A DNA stretch of 64,000 nucleotides from Halosimplex rubrum (GTDB taxonomy: Archaea > Halobacteriota > Halobacteria > Halobacteriales > Haloarculaceae). Position 1 is the stretch's first letter, and every line of letters begins with the position of its first letter. Made by a program: the position numbers and the translations under genes. The notes below the pieces were generated by a model. The model was not told the origin of the DNA. It saw only the letters and a program-made list of their open reading frames with translations, and ran no database searches. This document shows positions 41,740 through 50,191 of this stretch, piece by piece. The DNA lies in NCBI RefSeq assembly GCF_013415885.1, contig NZ_CP058910.1, positions 2,604,001 through 2,668,000 on the forward strand, given 5' to 3'.

Positions 41740-42654
41740 CTACGCCGAATCGAGGAACGACTCGTAGGCCCGATTCACGCGCTCCTCGTCGGGCGTTCCC
41801 GAGTGGACCCACAGGCCCCACGTCCACGACTCGGACTCGCCCGCTTCGAGCGTCTCGACGGTGCCCCAGGTCGGGTTCGCGGCGAGGAAGCCGAACGGCT
41901 CGTCCATGACGAACCAGTTGACCGGCTCCTCGCCGTTGTCGGGGTGGTCGAACATCGCGACCCCGGCCGACCACGGCTCGCCGACCGCGGCCGCGCCCGG
42001 CCGTCCGTCCAGCGGTCCCGAGTAGTCACACCACCGCGCCGCGGGACCGCTCGCCGCCCGCGGCGGGGACGTTTCCCCAGGATTCTGCCCGTCGGGAAGC
42101 AACACGCGCCCCTCGCGCAGGCTCCGGGCGAACCGCAGGCTCAGTCCGCTGTAGTGGCCGTGCAGCGTCTCGCTGGAGAGATGGCGCCGCTGCCCCAGCG
42201 CGGTCACCTCCTGCTCCCAGGTCAGGAGATACCCCTCGTCGTCGGGTTCGCCGATACGGACCGTCCGGGTGTCGCCGAGCAGCTCCTCGCCGGCCTCGGT
42301 CCGCCAGGTCGCGTCCTGTTCGAGGACTGCGCCGCCGTCGTTACTCTCCCGCACCTCGAACTCACCGGCCTCGGCGAACCCGTGAGGCTTCCCAGCGGCG
42401 GCGTTGGGTTCGGACTCCCAGCAGTTGATCCCGTCGACGAGCTTCTGACAGAAGAACAGTCCGAAGTGCCAGGGATGGTCGTGGGGCGAGGAGACGACGA
42501 GGTTTTCCCCCGGCTTCGTATCCGCGCCGGGCGGCAGCGCCAGCGTGTCGAAGCCCGGCTTGCTCCCCGCCGGGTCGGCGTCGTAGCGCGCCAGCAGCGT
42601 CCCGTCGGCGGTGACCGACACCGCGCCGTCCGCGACGGCGGTTTCGAGCGTCAT
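41740..42654 (-). CDS. DUF6807 (PmoA-like) family protein
   Basis: A 304-residue protein: SSPHDHPWHFGLFFCQKLVDG and ETLHGHYSGLSLRF are motifs of the family often annotated as PmoA-like/DUF6807, which usually sits beside Gfo/Idh/MocA oxidoreductases in sugar-utilisation loci. Here its start overlaps the oxidoreductase stop by four bases (ATGA), so the pair is co-translated. Likely acts on a carbohydrate or its derivative; exact reaction unknown. Confidence 0.7.
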   Translation of the reverse strand: MTLETAVADGAVSVTADGTLLARYDADPAGSKPGFDTLALPPGADTKPGENLVVSSPHDHPWHFGLFFCQKLVDGINCWESEPNAAAGKPHGFAEAGEFEVRESNDGGAVLEQDATWRTEAGEELLGDTRTVRIGEPDDEGYLLTWEQEVTALGQRRHLSSETLHGHYSGLSLRFARSLREGRVLLPDGQNPGETSPPRAASGPAARWCDYSGPLDGRPGAAAVGEPWSAGVAMFDHPDNGEEPVNWFVMDEPFGFLAANPTWGTVETLEAGESESWTWGLWVHSGTPDEERVNRAYESFLDSA

Positions 42655-43733
42655 CGCGCGGCCTCCCGTGCATCCGCGAGCACCTCGTCGGTCGTCACGC
42701 GCTCGCCGTCACGGGCCGCACTCTCGTAGATCGCTCGAATCGCGGCCATCGTCCCGAGGTTGTCGCGCCCGCTCGTCAGCGGCTCCGCGCCCGAGTCGAC
42801 GCAGTCGACGAAGTGCAGGATCTCGTTGACGAACGCGTCCGAGGTGGGCAGGTCGGTACTGCCGCCCTCGACTGCCTCGAACTCTTTCCGGTGGTCGGGG
42901 TCGTCGCGGGTGTTGATCCGCGGCGTCGGCGAGCCGACGTAGCCCTCCCCTTGCTGCCCGTCGGGCAGCGTGTGGACCACGCCGTCGTCGCCGAGCAGCC
43001 AGAACGACTCGGTGTAGGGCATCGCCGGCGCCGAGAGCGCGACCGAGAAGTCGGCGATAGCGCCCGATTCGAACTCCAGCATGCCCGTCGCGTAGTCCTC
43101 GGCGTCTTCGAAGGCGTCGTCGACGGTGCGAGTCCACGCCGCCGCTCGCGCAACGTCGCCGAGGTAGTACCGGAGGAGGTCGAGCTTGTGGACGCTGTAG
43201 CCGATGACGCCCCCGCCGCCGGCCTTCTCGCCGTCGTAGAGCCAGTGGCCCTTCGGGAACAGGTCGGCCTGGTTGACCAGCGCGTCACAGCGGGCGTGGC
43301 GGATCTCCCCCAGTTCGCCCGCGTCGACGCGCTCTTTCAGCGCCCGGTACGGCGGGTGATACCGCTGCATCTGCCCGACCAGCAGCGTCAAGTCGCGCTC
43401 GTCGGCCAGCTCGACGAGTTCGACGCAGTCGGCCAGGTGGGGGGCCAGCGGCTTCTCGATCAGGACGTGCTTCCCGGCTTCCAGTGCGGCCTTCGCGACC
43501 GGGTAGTGAACGTGGTGGGGCAGCGCGACGTCCACCGCGTCGATATCGGCCTCCGCCAGGAACGTCTCGTGGTCGGTCCAGTACTCGACGCCGAACTCCT
43601 CGGCGACTGCTCCGGCTTTCTCCGCGTCCACGTCGCAGACGCCCGCCAGTGTCGCTTCCTCCGAGTGGTTCTCGTAGGCCGGCAAGTGTAACTCCGAGAT
43701 ACCGCCGGCGCCGATCAGTCCGATCCTCGTCAT
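42651..43733 (-). CDS. Gfo/Idh/MocA-family NAD(P)-dependent oxidoreductase
   Basis: A 360-residue protein. The Rossmann domain (about 1-125) starts TRIGLIGAGGISELHLPAY with the G-x-G-x-x-S/G motif, and the family signature EKPLAPHLADC follows near residue 93. The C-terminal domain contains GVIGYSVHKLDLLRYYLGD, with the conserved Asp and His segment. These enzymes oxidise or reduce sugars and inositols. It is coupled to the DUF6807 gene, and the next gene upstream is the CARF-like regulator on the same strand. Confidence 0.92.
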   Translation of the reverse strand: MTRIGLIGAGGISELHLPAYENHSEEATLAGVCDVDAEKAGAVAEEFGVEYWTDHETFLAEADIDAVDVALPHHVHYPVAKAALEAGKHVLIEKPLAPHLADCVELVELADERDLTLLVGQMQRYHPPYRALKERVDAGELGEIRHARCDALVNQADLFPKGHWLYDGEKAGGGGVIGYSVHKLDLLRYYLGDVARAAAWTRTVDDAFEDAEDYATGMLEFESGAIADFSVALSAPAMPYTESFWLLGDDGVVHTLPDGQQGEGYVGSPTPRINTRDDPDHRKEFEAVEGGSTDLPTSDAFVNEILHFVDCVDSGAEPLTSGRDNLGTMAAIRAIYESAARDGERVTTDEVLADAREAAR

Positions 43734-43811
43734 GGATTCGTCTCGGGCGCCAGCGGCCTTTACCCTTGTCGCGCCGGCCGATCTCGCTTGGATCGTACTG
43801 ACGGGGCCCGG

Positions 43812-44714
43812 TCAGTCGTCCGAGTGCGCGCGGACCCACAGCTCGCCGATGCGCGACAGCCGCGTCCGATACGACTTCCCCTGTTCCTCCTGTTCGATGT
43901 AGCCCTTGCCGCCGGGGCCGAGCCGGTCGACGTTGTAGATGACCTTCGAGCGGAAGCTGTCGGTGTACTCCTCGCCGAGTTCGCGGGCCAGTTCTTGAGC
44001 CAGCTCGGAGACGGACTCGAACTCGCCGTGCTCGCCGAGCGTGAAGAGGATGAGTTCCTCGAAGGGCTTGACGTTCGAAAAGGACGCGACGGGGAGTTCG
44101 AGGATGTGCTGGCCGTCGAACTCCTTGGCGCCGATGGTGGTCCCGCGCTCGTCGAACTCCGAGAGCAGTTCCTCGGCGGCGGCCAGCCGCTCGTCGACGC
44201 GCTCGGCGAGATCGGGGTCGTCGACGCTCTCCTCCAGGTCCGAGAGGAGGTCGATGCCGCGGTGGAGTTCCTCGGCGAGTTCCGTTTCGAGGTACTTCTC
44301 GGGGACGGTGTAGTAGGTGTGGATGCGCTGGCGGTCCTCCTCGCGCTCGACCATGATGGAGTGGGCGGCGGTGGCGAAGGCGAAGGAGACGGTGCGGGGC
44401 ATCGCGGAGATGTTGACCCAGACGTTGGCGTCGGCTTCGCGGTCGAGCTCGGCGTTGATGAGTTCGAACGCCTGCTCGAAGGCCTCGTCGTAGTCGTAGA
44501 CGTCCTCGACGACGAAGCGCTCGGTGGTCGCCCCGAGGAGGTTGCGGTAGTCTTTCTCCAGTTTGGCGGCGAGGTTCCGGGAGTACTCGACGTTGGCCTC
44601 GCTGCCGACCGCGCCCTCCAGCAGGACGACGCGGTCCACGTCGAGCCTGTCGCGCACCAGCGGCGCGATGAGCCGGTCGTAGTCGAACCCGACCGGGACG
44701 ATGTGCGTTTGCAT
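43812..44714 (-). CDS. CARF-like sensor with C-terminal winged helix (HFX_2341/DUF6293 family)
   Basis: A 300-residue protein. The N-terminal 150 residues form a Rossmann-like domain with strands THIVPVGFDYDRL and RVVLLEGAV and the small-residue loop NISAMPRTVSFAFATAAHS, as in CARF-type sensors of cyclic oligonucleotides and in the Csa3 family. A helical linker (about 150-205) precedes a winged helix (about 210-275; FEELILFTLGEHGEF...SFRSKVIYNVDRL). It is a predicted ligand-controlled transcription regulator. No CRISPR array or cas gene is in the window. Ligand is inferred only from fold resemblance. Confidence 0.7.
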   Translation of the reverse strand: MQTHIVPVGFDYDRLIAPLVRDRLDVDRVVLLEGAVGSEANVEYSRNLAAKLEKDYRNLLGATTERFVVEDVYDYDEAFEQAFELINAELDREADANVWVNISAMPRTVSFAFATAAHSIMVEREEDRQRIHTYYTVPEKYLETELAEELHRGIDLLSDLEESVDDPDLAERVDERLAAAEELLSEFDERGTTIGAKEFDGQHILELPVASFSNVKPFEELILFTLGEHGEFESVSELAQELARELGEEYTDSFRSKVIYNVDRLGPGGKGYIEQEEQGKSYRTRLSRIGELWVRAHSDD

Positions 44715-44771
44715 ACTCGGAAGGTGGCCCCCGCGGCGTATAAAGTCCGTAGACTCTCCGGGGCGGCCCCG

Positions 44772-46238
44772 TCAGTCCGCGCCGGTGGCGTAGACGGAGG
44801 CGTCCTCGCCGAGGCAGTGACTGGTGACGAGCGAGACGCTGACGGTCAGCACCAACCCGATTACCATCCCGGCCACCGAGAACGACCAGCCGCCGAGGAC
44901 GGTCCCGGGAACGACGTCGGTGAAGACGCTCAACAGGTACAGCAGTTGGCTCCCGCCGATGCCGACGTACATGCCCCACCGCGTCGTATCCGCCCAGTAC
45001 AGCGCCACGCCGACCGGCAGCGCCAGCTGCGCGAACCCGCCGAATGCGGTGTCGCCGATCTGCAGCAGCGACGCCGGCTGGAACAGGCTGGCGACGAACG
45101 CGAGGGTGGCGAAGACGGCGACGCCGACGCGGCCGAGGAAGGCCTCGCGCTCCTCGGTGGCCTCCGCGACGAGCGGGCGGTAGATGTCGCGGGTGAAATA
45201 CGAGGAGCCCGACAGCAGCATCGAGTCGCTGGAGGACATCATCGCGGCCATCGCGCCCGCGATCACGAGCGCCGCGAACCACGCGGGGGTGTACTCGGCG
45301 AGGAGGAGGGGGAGGACGTTCTCGTTGGCGCCGACCTGGACGCCCAGGCCTCGCGCCCACGACCCCATCATGAACGCGGGGACGAACAGCAGGACGACGA
45401 GGACGGGCCACAGCGGGAGCGTGCGCTTGATGACGGCCTTCGACTCGGCGACGAAGAACCGTTGATTGACCTGCGGGAACATCGTGACGCCGAAGGCGAT
45501 GGAGATGGCCGTCGAGAGGACGTACTCGGGCGTGTAGGTGCCGCCGCCGAGCGCGAGGAAGTTCCCGTCGACGTCGCCGAGCGTGGCGGTCGCCGCGCCG
45601 ACGCCGCCGACGGCGCTGGCGACCCAGGCGAACGCGGCCCAGACGATCACGAGCATGAACGCGCCCTGGAGGGTGTCCGTCCAGGCGACGCCGCGCATCC
45701 CCGACAGGGCGACGTAGCCGATCATGAACAGCGTGATCCCGCCCGCGCCGGCCCAGTAGGGGACCGCGCCGCCGGTCAGCGCCTCGATGGCCGTGCCGGC
45801 GCCCTGCTGCTGGAGCATCACGTAGGGGAACAGCCAGAAGATGCTCACGCCGGCGACGAGCAGGCGCAGGCGGAGCGACCCGAAGCGGTCGCCGAGCATC
45901 TCCCCGAGCGTGAGATAGCCGTTCGCCTTCCCGACGAGCCACTGCTTGTAGCCCAGGACGTACCAGAGGATCCCGAAGATGACGCCGTCCATCAGCCCCA
46001 TGACGAGGATCCACTCCGGGCCGGCGCCGTAGCTGATGTTCGGGCCGGCGAAGAAGGTAAAGGCCGACAGCAGCGTCGCGAACGTCGTGAAGAGGAGGAC
46101 GACGGTCCCCAGGGTCCGGGAGGCGAGGTAGTAGTCCTCGGCGGTCCGCTCGGTCAGGCGGTAGGCGACGACGCCGATGGCCAGCGCGACGAGCATGTAC
46201 CCGACGATGATCCCGACCTGCAGGGCGGTGTCAGCCAT
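44772..46238 (-). CDS. Sodium:solute symporter (SSS family)
   Basis: A 488-residue transporter with about 13 TM segments. VAYRLTERTAEDYYLASRTLG at the N-terminus, then LSAFTFFAGPNISYGAGP, the family segment GYLTLGEMLGDRFGSLRLR and GAMAAMMSSSDSMLLSGSSY (sodium-binding Ser/Ser region). Substrate may be a carboxylate, amino acid or sugar. Its start overlaps the stop of the small DUF3311 gene by 8 bases, a standard pairing in haloarchaea. Confidence 0.92.
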   Translation of the reverse strand: MADTALQVGIIVGYMLVALAIGVVAYRLTERTAEDYYLASRTLGTVVLLFTTFATLLSAFTFFAGPNISYGAGPEWILVMGLMDGVIFGILWYVLGYKQWLVGKANGYLTLGEMLGDRFGSLRLRLLVAGVSIFWLFPYVMLQQQGAGTAIEALTGGAVPYWAGAGGITLFMIGYVALSGMRGVAWTDTLQGAFMLVIVWAAFAWVASAVGGVGAATATLGDVDGNFLALGGGTYTPEYVLSTAISIAFGVTMFPQVNQRFFVAESKAVIKRTLPLWPVLVVLLFVPAFMMGSWARGLGVQVGANENVLPLLLAEYTPAWFAALVIAGAMAAMMSSSDSMLLSGSSYFTRDIYRPLVAEATEEREAFLGRVGVAVFATLAFVASLFQPASLLQIGDTAFGGFAQLALPVGVALYWADTTRWGMYVGIGGSQLLYLLSVFTDVVPGTVLGGWSFSVAGMVIGLVLTVSVSLVTSHCLGEDASVYATGAD

Positions 46239-46452
46239 CGCGGCTCACCCCTTCGACGCCGAGACCCCACGCCCGCCGGGTGAACACCCAGAAGACGACG
46301 GCGACCAGGCAGAGCCAGCCGACGTGATAGACTACCCACACCGGTAGCCCCGCGACGACGCCGTCGGCGCCCCAGAGGAACCACGGGACCGACAGCGCCG
46401 CCAGCGCGACCGCAATCGCCGCCCAGCCGACCAGCCGCGTGGACTCGTTCAT
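46231..46452 (-). CDS. DUF3311-like small membrane protein, symporter partner
   Basis: A 73-residue protein with two TM segments (about 8-28 and 36-60), started at the ATG at 46,450-46,452; the longer frame upstream is Arg/Glu-rich and lacks support. Small DUF3311 proteins are encoded directly upstream of SSS-family symporters and are thought to be accessory subunits. Overlap of 8 bases with the symporter gene supports coupled translation. Confidence 0.75.
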   Translation of the reverse strand: MNESTRLVGWAAIAVALAALSVPWFLWGADGVVAGLPVWVVYHVGWLCLVAVVFWVFTRRAWGLGVEGVSRDG

Positions 46453-46510
46453 ACGCGACCGTTCGGCTACACGCTCCTTAACCTTTCGTCGATCGCCTAC
46501 GGAGGGACAC

Positions 46511-46533
46511 ATCGAAGAGGATTTCTCTTCGAT
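46511..46533. promoter_or_regulatory. Perfect 9-base inverted repeat between DUF3311 and dnaG
   Basis: ATCGAAGAG (46,511-46,519) and CTCTTCGAT (46,525-46,533) flank a 5-base loop. It lies about 60 bases above the DUF3311 start and 160 bases before dnaG in a divergent promoter region, so it could be an operator for the symporter operon. Confidence 0.45.
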
Positions 46534-46695
46534 ACGTGCGGGAGACAGCTGCGTCGGTTCGGGTCCCGGAGACATCCGAGGCATCGGCAGATATTACAGT
46601 CGTCGAGTGACAAGTTACGGCTTGTTCCATGAGGTCGTTCATGGACGGCGATTCACCGTCACCCACAGCACGCCCCGAACCGGGGCAGTTCACCA

Positions 46696-48183
46696 ATGTA
46701 CGATTCAGCCAAGTATCTGATCCACGCGGACATCAGGACCAGCGGGGTGGTCGAGCGGAGTGACGTGGTCGGTGCGGTCTTCGGGCAGACCGAAGGCCTC
46801 CTCGGCGACGAGCTCGACCTGCGGGACCTCCAGGAGTCGGGAAAGCTCGGCCGCATCGACGTGGAGGTCGACTCCAAGCGCGGGAGTTCCTTCGGCGAGG
46901 TCACCATCGCAAGCGGGCTCGACCGCGTCGAGACGGCGATCCTCGCGGCCGCCCTGGAGAGCATCGAGCGCGTCGGCCCGTCGACGGCCGACGTCGAGAT
47001 TCGCGACATCGAGGACGTGCGCTCGGCCAAGCGCCGGCGCGTCGTCGAGCGCGCCAAGGAGCTGCTCGCGGAGTTCGACGCGACCGCCATGTCCAGCGAG
47101 GACCTCGTCGACGAGGTCCGCCGGAGCGCCCGCGTCGAGGACATCACCGAGTTCGCCGGCCTGCCCGCCGGCCCCCGCGTCGCCGACAGCGACGCGATCA
47201 TCGTCGTCGAGGGCCGCGCCGACGTGCTCCAGTTGCTCAAGTACGGCATCAAGAACGCCATCGCAGTCGAGGGGACGGACGTGCCCGACGCCGTCGCCGA
47301 GCTGACCGAGGATCGGACCGTCACCGCGTTCCTCGACGGCGACCGCGGCGGGGACCTCATCCTGAAGGAGCTGTCGCAAGTGGGCGACGTGGACCACGTC
47401 GCGCTCGCGCCCACCGGCCAGTCCGTCGAGGACCTCTCGCGGAGCGCCGTCATGGACGCACTGCGCGACAAGGTGCCCTTCGAGACGGTTTCGGCCGCCG
47501 ACGCCGAGGCCAGCGACGCCCACGGCCTCGCCGCGACCGACGGGAGCGCCCAGCCCTCCCCGCCCGACGACTCGGCGACGACCGACCCCGAGACGCCCGT
47601 CGAACCCGGCCGGTCGACCGAACCGGTCGACTCCGACGGCGGGGCCGCGGTCGCGGAGTCGTCACCCCGAGCGACCGCGGACCCGGTCGCCGAGTCGTCA
47701 CCCCGAGCGACCGCGGACCCGGTCGCCGAGGTCGAAGCCGACGAAGCCCCGTCCGGGGCGGAAGCGAGCGCCGACGAGGCGACCGACCCGGCGGCCCCGA
47801 CCGGTTCCGAACCGGACGAGCGAGAGTCGGACGAATTGGAGGGGGGCGAGTCCGACCCGGAGACCGAGGAGACGGGGGACCGTCCGGCCGAACCGGAGAC
47901 GCTCGGCAGTCACGTCGAGGCGGTCGTGGGCGCGTCGACCGGGACCGTCCGACTCCTCGACGGGGAGTACGACACGCTCGCCGAGGGGCCGGCCGACGAG
48001 ACGTTCGACCTCCTGGAGACCGCGGAGACGGTCCCGGAGACGGTCGTCCTCGACGGCGAACTGTCACAGCGTGTCCTCGACGTGGCCGCCCAGCGGGGCG
48101 TCGCCCTCGTCGTCGCCCGCGAGGAGGGCGAGTACGTCAAACAACCCGTCTCGCCGCGCGTGCTCACGGCCGACGAGGTCTGA
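46696..48183 (+). CDS. dnaG: Archaeal DnaG primase-like protein
   Basis: A 495-residue protein. The N-terminal 165 residues are the archaeal DnaG-specific helical region (KYLIHADIRTSGVVERSDVV...GEVTIASGLDRVETAILAAALESIERVG). Toprim motifs follow: AIIVVEGRADVLQLLKYGI with the catalytic Glu, and FLDGDRGGDLIL (D-x-D). A long acidic, disordered linker (about 265-405), including a duplicated 12-residue unit, leads to a C-terminal domain (about 410-495). Archaeal DnaG associates with the exosome and shows primase/polyadenylation-linked activities; either role is possible here. Confidence 0.94.
   Translation: MYDSAKYLIHADIRTSGVVERSDVVGAVFGQTEGLLGDELDLRDLQESGKLGRIDVEVDSKRGSSFGEVTIASGLDRVETAILAAALESIERVGPSTADVEIRDIEDVRSAKRRRVVERAKELLAEFDATAMSSEDLVDEVRRSARVEDITEFAGLPAGPRVADSDAIIVVEGRADVLQLLKYGIKNAIAVEGTDVPDAVAELTEDRTVTAFLDGDRGGDLILKELSQVGDVDHVALAPTGQSVEDLSRSAVMDALRDKVPFETVSAADAEASDAHGLAATDGSAQPSPPDDSATTDPETPVEPGRSTEPVDSDGGAAVAESSPRATADPVAESSPRATADPVAEVEADEAPSGAEASADEATDPAAPTGSEPDERESDELEGGESDPETEETGDRPAEPETLGSHVEAVVGASTGTVRLLDGEYDTLAEGPADETFDLLETAETVPETVVLDGELSQRVLDVAAQRGVALVVAREEGEYVKQPVSPRVLTADEV
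47653..47724 (+). repeat. Tandem 36-base duplication in the dnaG linker
   Basis: Two nearly identical 36-base units (47,653-47,688 and 47,689-47,724) encode AESSPRATADPV twice, in frame, within the disordered acidic linker. A typical recent slippage product without effect on the folded domains. Confidence 0.9.
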
Positions 48184-48195
48184 GCGTCCCCCTTC

Positions 48196-48669
48196 TCACT
48201 CGCCCAGCTCGCGCACGAGCAGGAACCCGTCCCCGCGCTCGTAGCGGTCCGGGAGCCGCTCGCGGCGCTCGAAGCCGCGCTCGCGGTAGAACGCCCGGGC
48301 CGCCTCGTCGACCTCGCGGACGGTCACGCGGAGCTTCCCGACGCCCGACTCGCGGAGCCGCGCGACGAGCGCGTCCAGCAGCGCCGACCCGTGGCCCTCA
48401 CCCTGGCGGTCGGGCGCGACCGCGAGTTCGGCGAGGTAGCCCGCGTCGTCGTCGCCGTCGGTGACCGCGAGCGCGTAGCCGACGGGGGACGGTCCAGCGC
48501 CGGCCCCGGCGTCGGGACTCGCGGGCGTCGCGACCAGCAGTAGCGGTGGCCCGTCGGCGGCGACGGTCAGCAGTTCCTCCCAGGGTTCGGCGAGGACGGC
48601 GGCCTGGATCGCCCGAAGCGCCGCCAGGTCGGCGGACCGACCCTCGCGGACGCGAGTCCCGTCGGTCAT
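48196..48669 (-). CDS. GNAT-family N-acetyltransferase (RimI-like)
   Basis: A 157-residue acetyltransferase. ELAVAPDRQGEGHGSALLDALV is the acetyl-CoA pyrophosphate-binding motif A (R/Q-x-x-G-x-G/A), followed by RVTVREVDEAARAFYRERGFERRERL, the motif B/C region. Acceptor unknown. Its start overlaps the DUF92 gene stop by four bases (ATGA), so they are translationally coupled. The C-terminal side converges with dnaG, 12 bases apart. Confidence 0.88.
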   Translation of the reverse strand: MTDGTRVREGRSADLAALRAIQAAVLAEPWEELLTVAADGPPLLLVATPASPDAGAGAGPSPVGYALAVTDGDDDAGYLAELAVAPDRQGEGHGSALLDALVARLRESGVGKLRVTVREVDEAARAFYRERGFERRERLPDRYERGDGFLLVRELGE

Positions 48670-50015
48670 AGGACGGCGATCGGGACCGCGACGGCGGCGA
48701 CGCCGGCGGCGGCGATCCCGGCGGCCAGCGTCGCGAAGAAGTTGACGCCCTCGTTCTCCAGGAAGACGCCTTCGACGGTCGCGCCCAGCAGGCTGTCGAC
48801 GGTCATGCCGACGACGCCGCCGAAGACGACGATGCCGGCGCCCAGCGCGTCCACGCGGCCGAACGCGCCGAGCGCGATGGCGGCGATGAGACAGGCGCCG
48901 GCGAGGCCGGCCACCTCGCCCTGCCAGGTGACGGCGCCGTCGGTCCCCGGTTCGACGCGCTCGAAGGAGGTGATCAGCCGCGGGTTATCGAAGACGCCGC
49001 CGATCTCGCTGGAGAGGGTGTCGCTCATCGCGGCGGCGATCGAGCCCGCGAACGCGAACAGGAAGAGATCCGCGGGGATGCCGGTCAGCGTCGGGCTCGC
49101 CGACCACCCGAGGACGGCCAGCAGGCCCACGAGCGAGTTGGCGAGGACGTTCCCGCTGCCGCGGGCGCCCTCGTTCTCCTCGGCGATGCCGCGGCGTTCC
49201 TTCTCCTCGTAGCGGAACTTCGTCGAGAGGCCGCCGACGCCGAAGAAGGTGACCAGCAGGACGAACCACCCGAAGTCGCCGAGGACGATCGTCTGCAGGC
49301 AGAGGAAGACGCCGGTGATCATCCCCGGGAGCGACGCCGTCTCCAGCGCGTAGGCGAGGTAGCCGAACAGGAACGCCAGTGCCAGCGCGATCGCGACGCC
49401 CGTGGGGTCGATCGACAGCGGCAGGTCGGCGAACAGCCACAGCAGCAGGCCGATCGAGACCATCACGAGCGGGTCGTCGCGCTCGAACAGCACGGCGCGC
49501 AACAGCGCGCCGAGCAGGGCGCCGCTGGCGGCGAGGAACGCGACGAGCGGCCACTCGACCGTGGTCCCGACCAGGCGGGCGGCGGCGTACTGGCCGACGC
49601 TGCCGGCGAGGAAGCCCGCGAGGACGAACCCGGCGGTCGCGACGAACGGCTCGTCGCGGACCGTCCGGACGAGGTGGCCGCCGAAGTTGCCCCACGCGAG
49701 CAGGAAGACGGTCCCGACGAACACCGTCGGGGGGAGAGCGAACCGCACGGCCAGGAGCGCCAGCGCCGCGGCGGCCAGCGCGAAGCCGGCGAGTCCGTAC
49801 AGCCGGCCGTCGCGGCGGTCGCCCGGCCGGGCGAACAGTTCGAACACCGCCCCCTCGTCGACGACGTACAGCGCCAGCGCGGCGACGAGGAGGAAGGGCC
49901 CGGGCGCGGCGACGGTCGCGAGCGCCCGACTCGTTCGGCTGGCGATCGGCGGGACGGCGAGCGCCAGCGTCCCGACGAGGGCGAACGCGCCCGCACGCCG
50001 GACTGTCGTTGTCAC
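48666..50015 (-). CDS. DUF92-family membrane protein (phytol/prenol-kinase-like superfamily)
   Basis: A 449-residue, highly hydrophobic protein. Residues about 200-449 match DUF92 (TIGR00297-like): VTFFGVGGLSTKFRYEEKERRG, NVLANSLVGLLAVLG, AAAMSDTLSSEIGGVFDNPRLI and GGVVGMTVDSLLGATVEG. Residues 1-200 add about six further TM segments. The DUF92 group is related to CTP-dependent phytol kinases, but the role here is unproven. It overlaps the downstream GNAT gene by four bases. Confidence 0.82.
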   Translation of the reverse strand: MTTTVRRAGAFALVGTLALAVPPIASRTSRALATVAAPGPFLLVAALALYVVDEGAVFELFARPGDRRDGRLYGLAGFALAAAALALLAVRFALPPTVFVGTVFLLAWGNFGGHLVRTVRDEPFVATAGFVLAGFLAGSVGQYAAARLVGTTVEWPLVAFLAASGALLGALLRAVLFERDDPLVMVSIGLLLWLFADLPLSIDPTGVAIALALAFLFGYLAYALETASLPGMITGVFLCLQTIVLGDFGWFVLLVTFFGVGGLSTKFRYEEKERRGIAEENEGARGSGNVLANSLVGLLAVLGWSASPTLTGIPADLFLFAFAGSIAAAMSDTLSSEIGGVFDNPRLITSFERVEPGTDGAVTWQGEVAGLAGACLIAAIALGAFGRVDALGAGIVVFGGVVGMTVDSLLGATVEGVFLENEGVNFFATLAAGIAAAGVAAVAVPIAVL

Positions 50016-50191
50016 GCTATGTCCGGTATCCCCGGTGAGCTACTTACCGTTTCCGAACCACTTCGCCCCCTGGCGACGGCGTGACACGTTCGCCCTCGTC
50101 GGCCCGGCGCCGGTCCGCGGTTGCCGGTCGACTCGCGGCCGCCACGGCTGCCGAGCGTGAGATTTAGGGCGCCTCCGGGAAAAGCGGGGGC

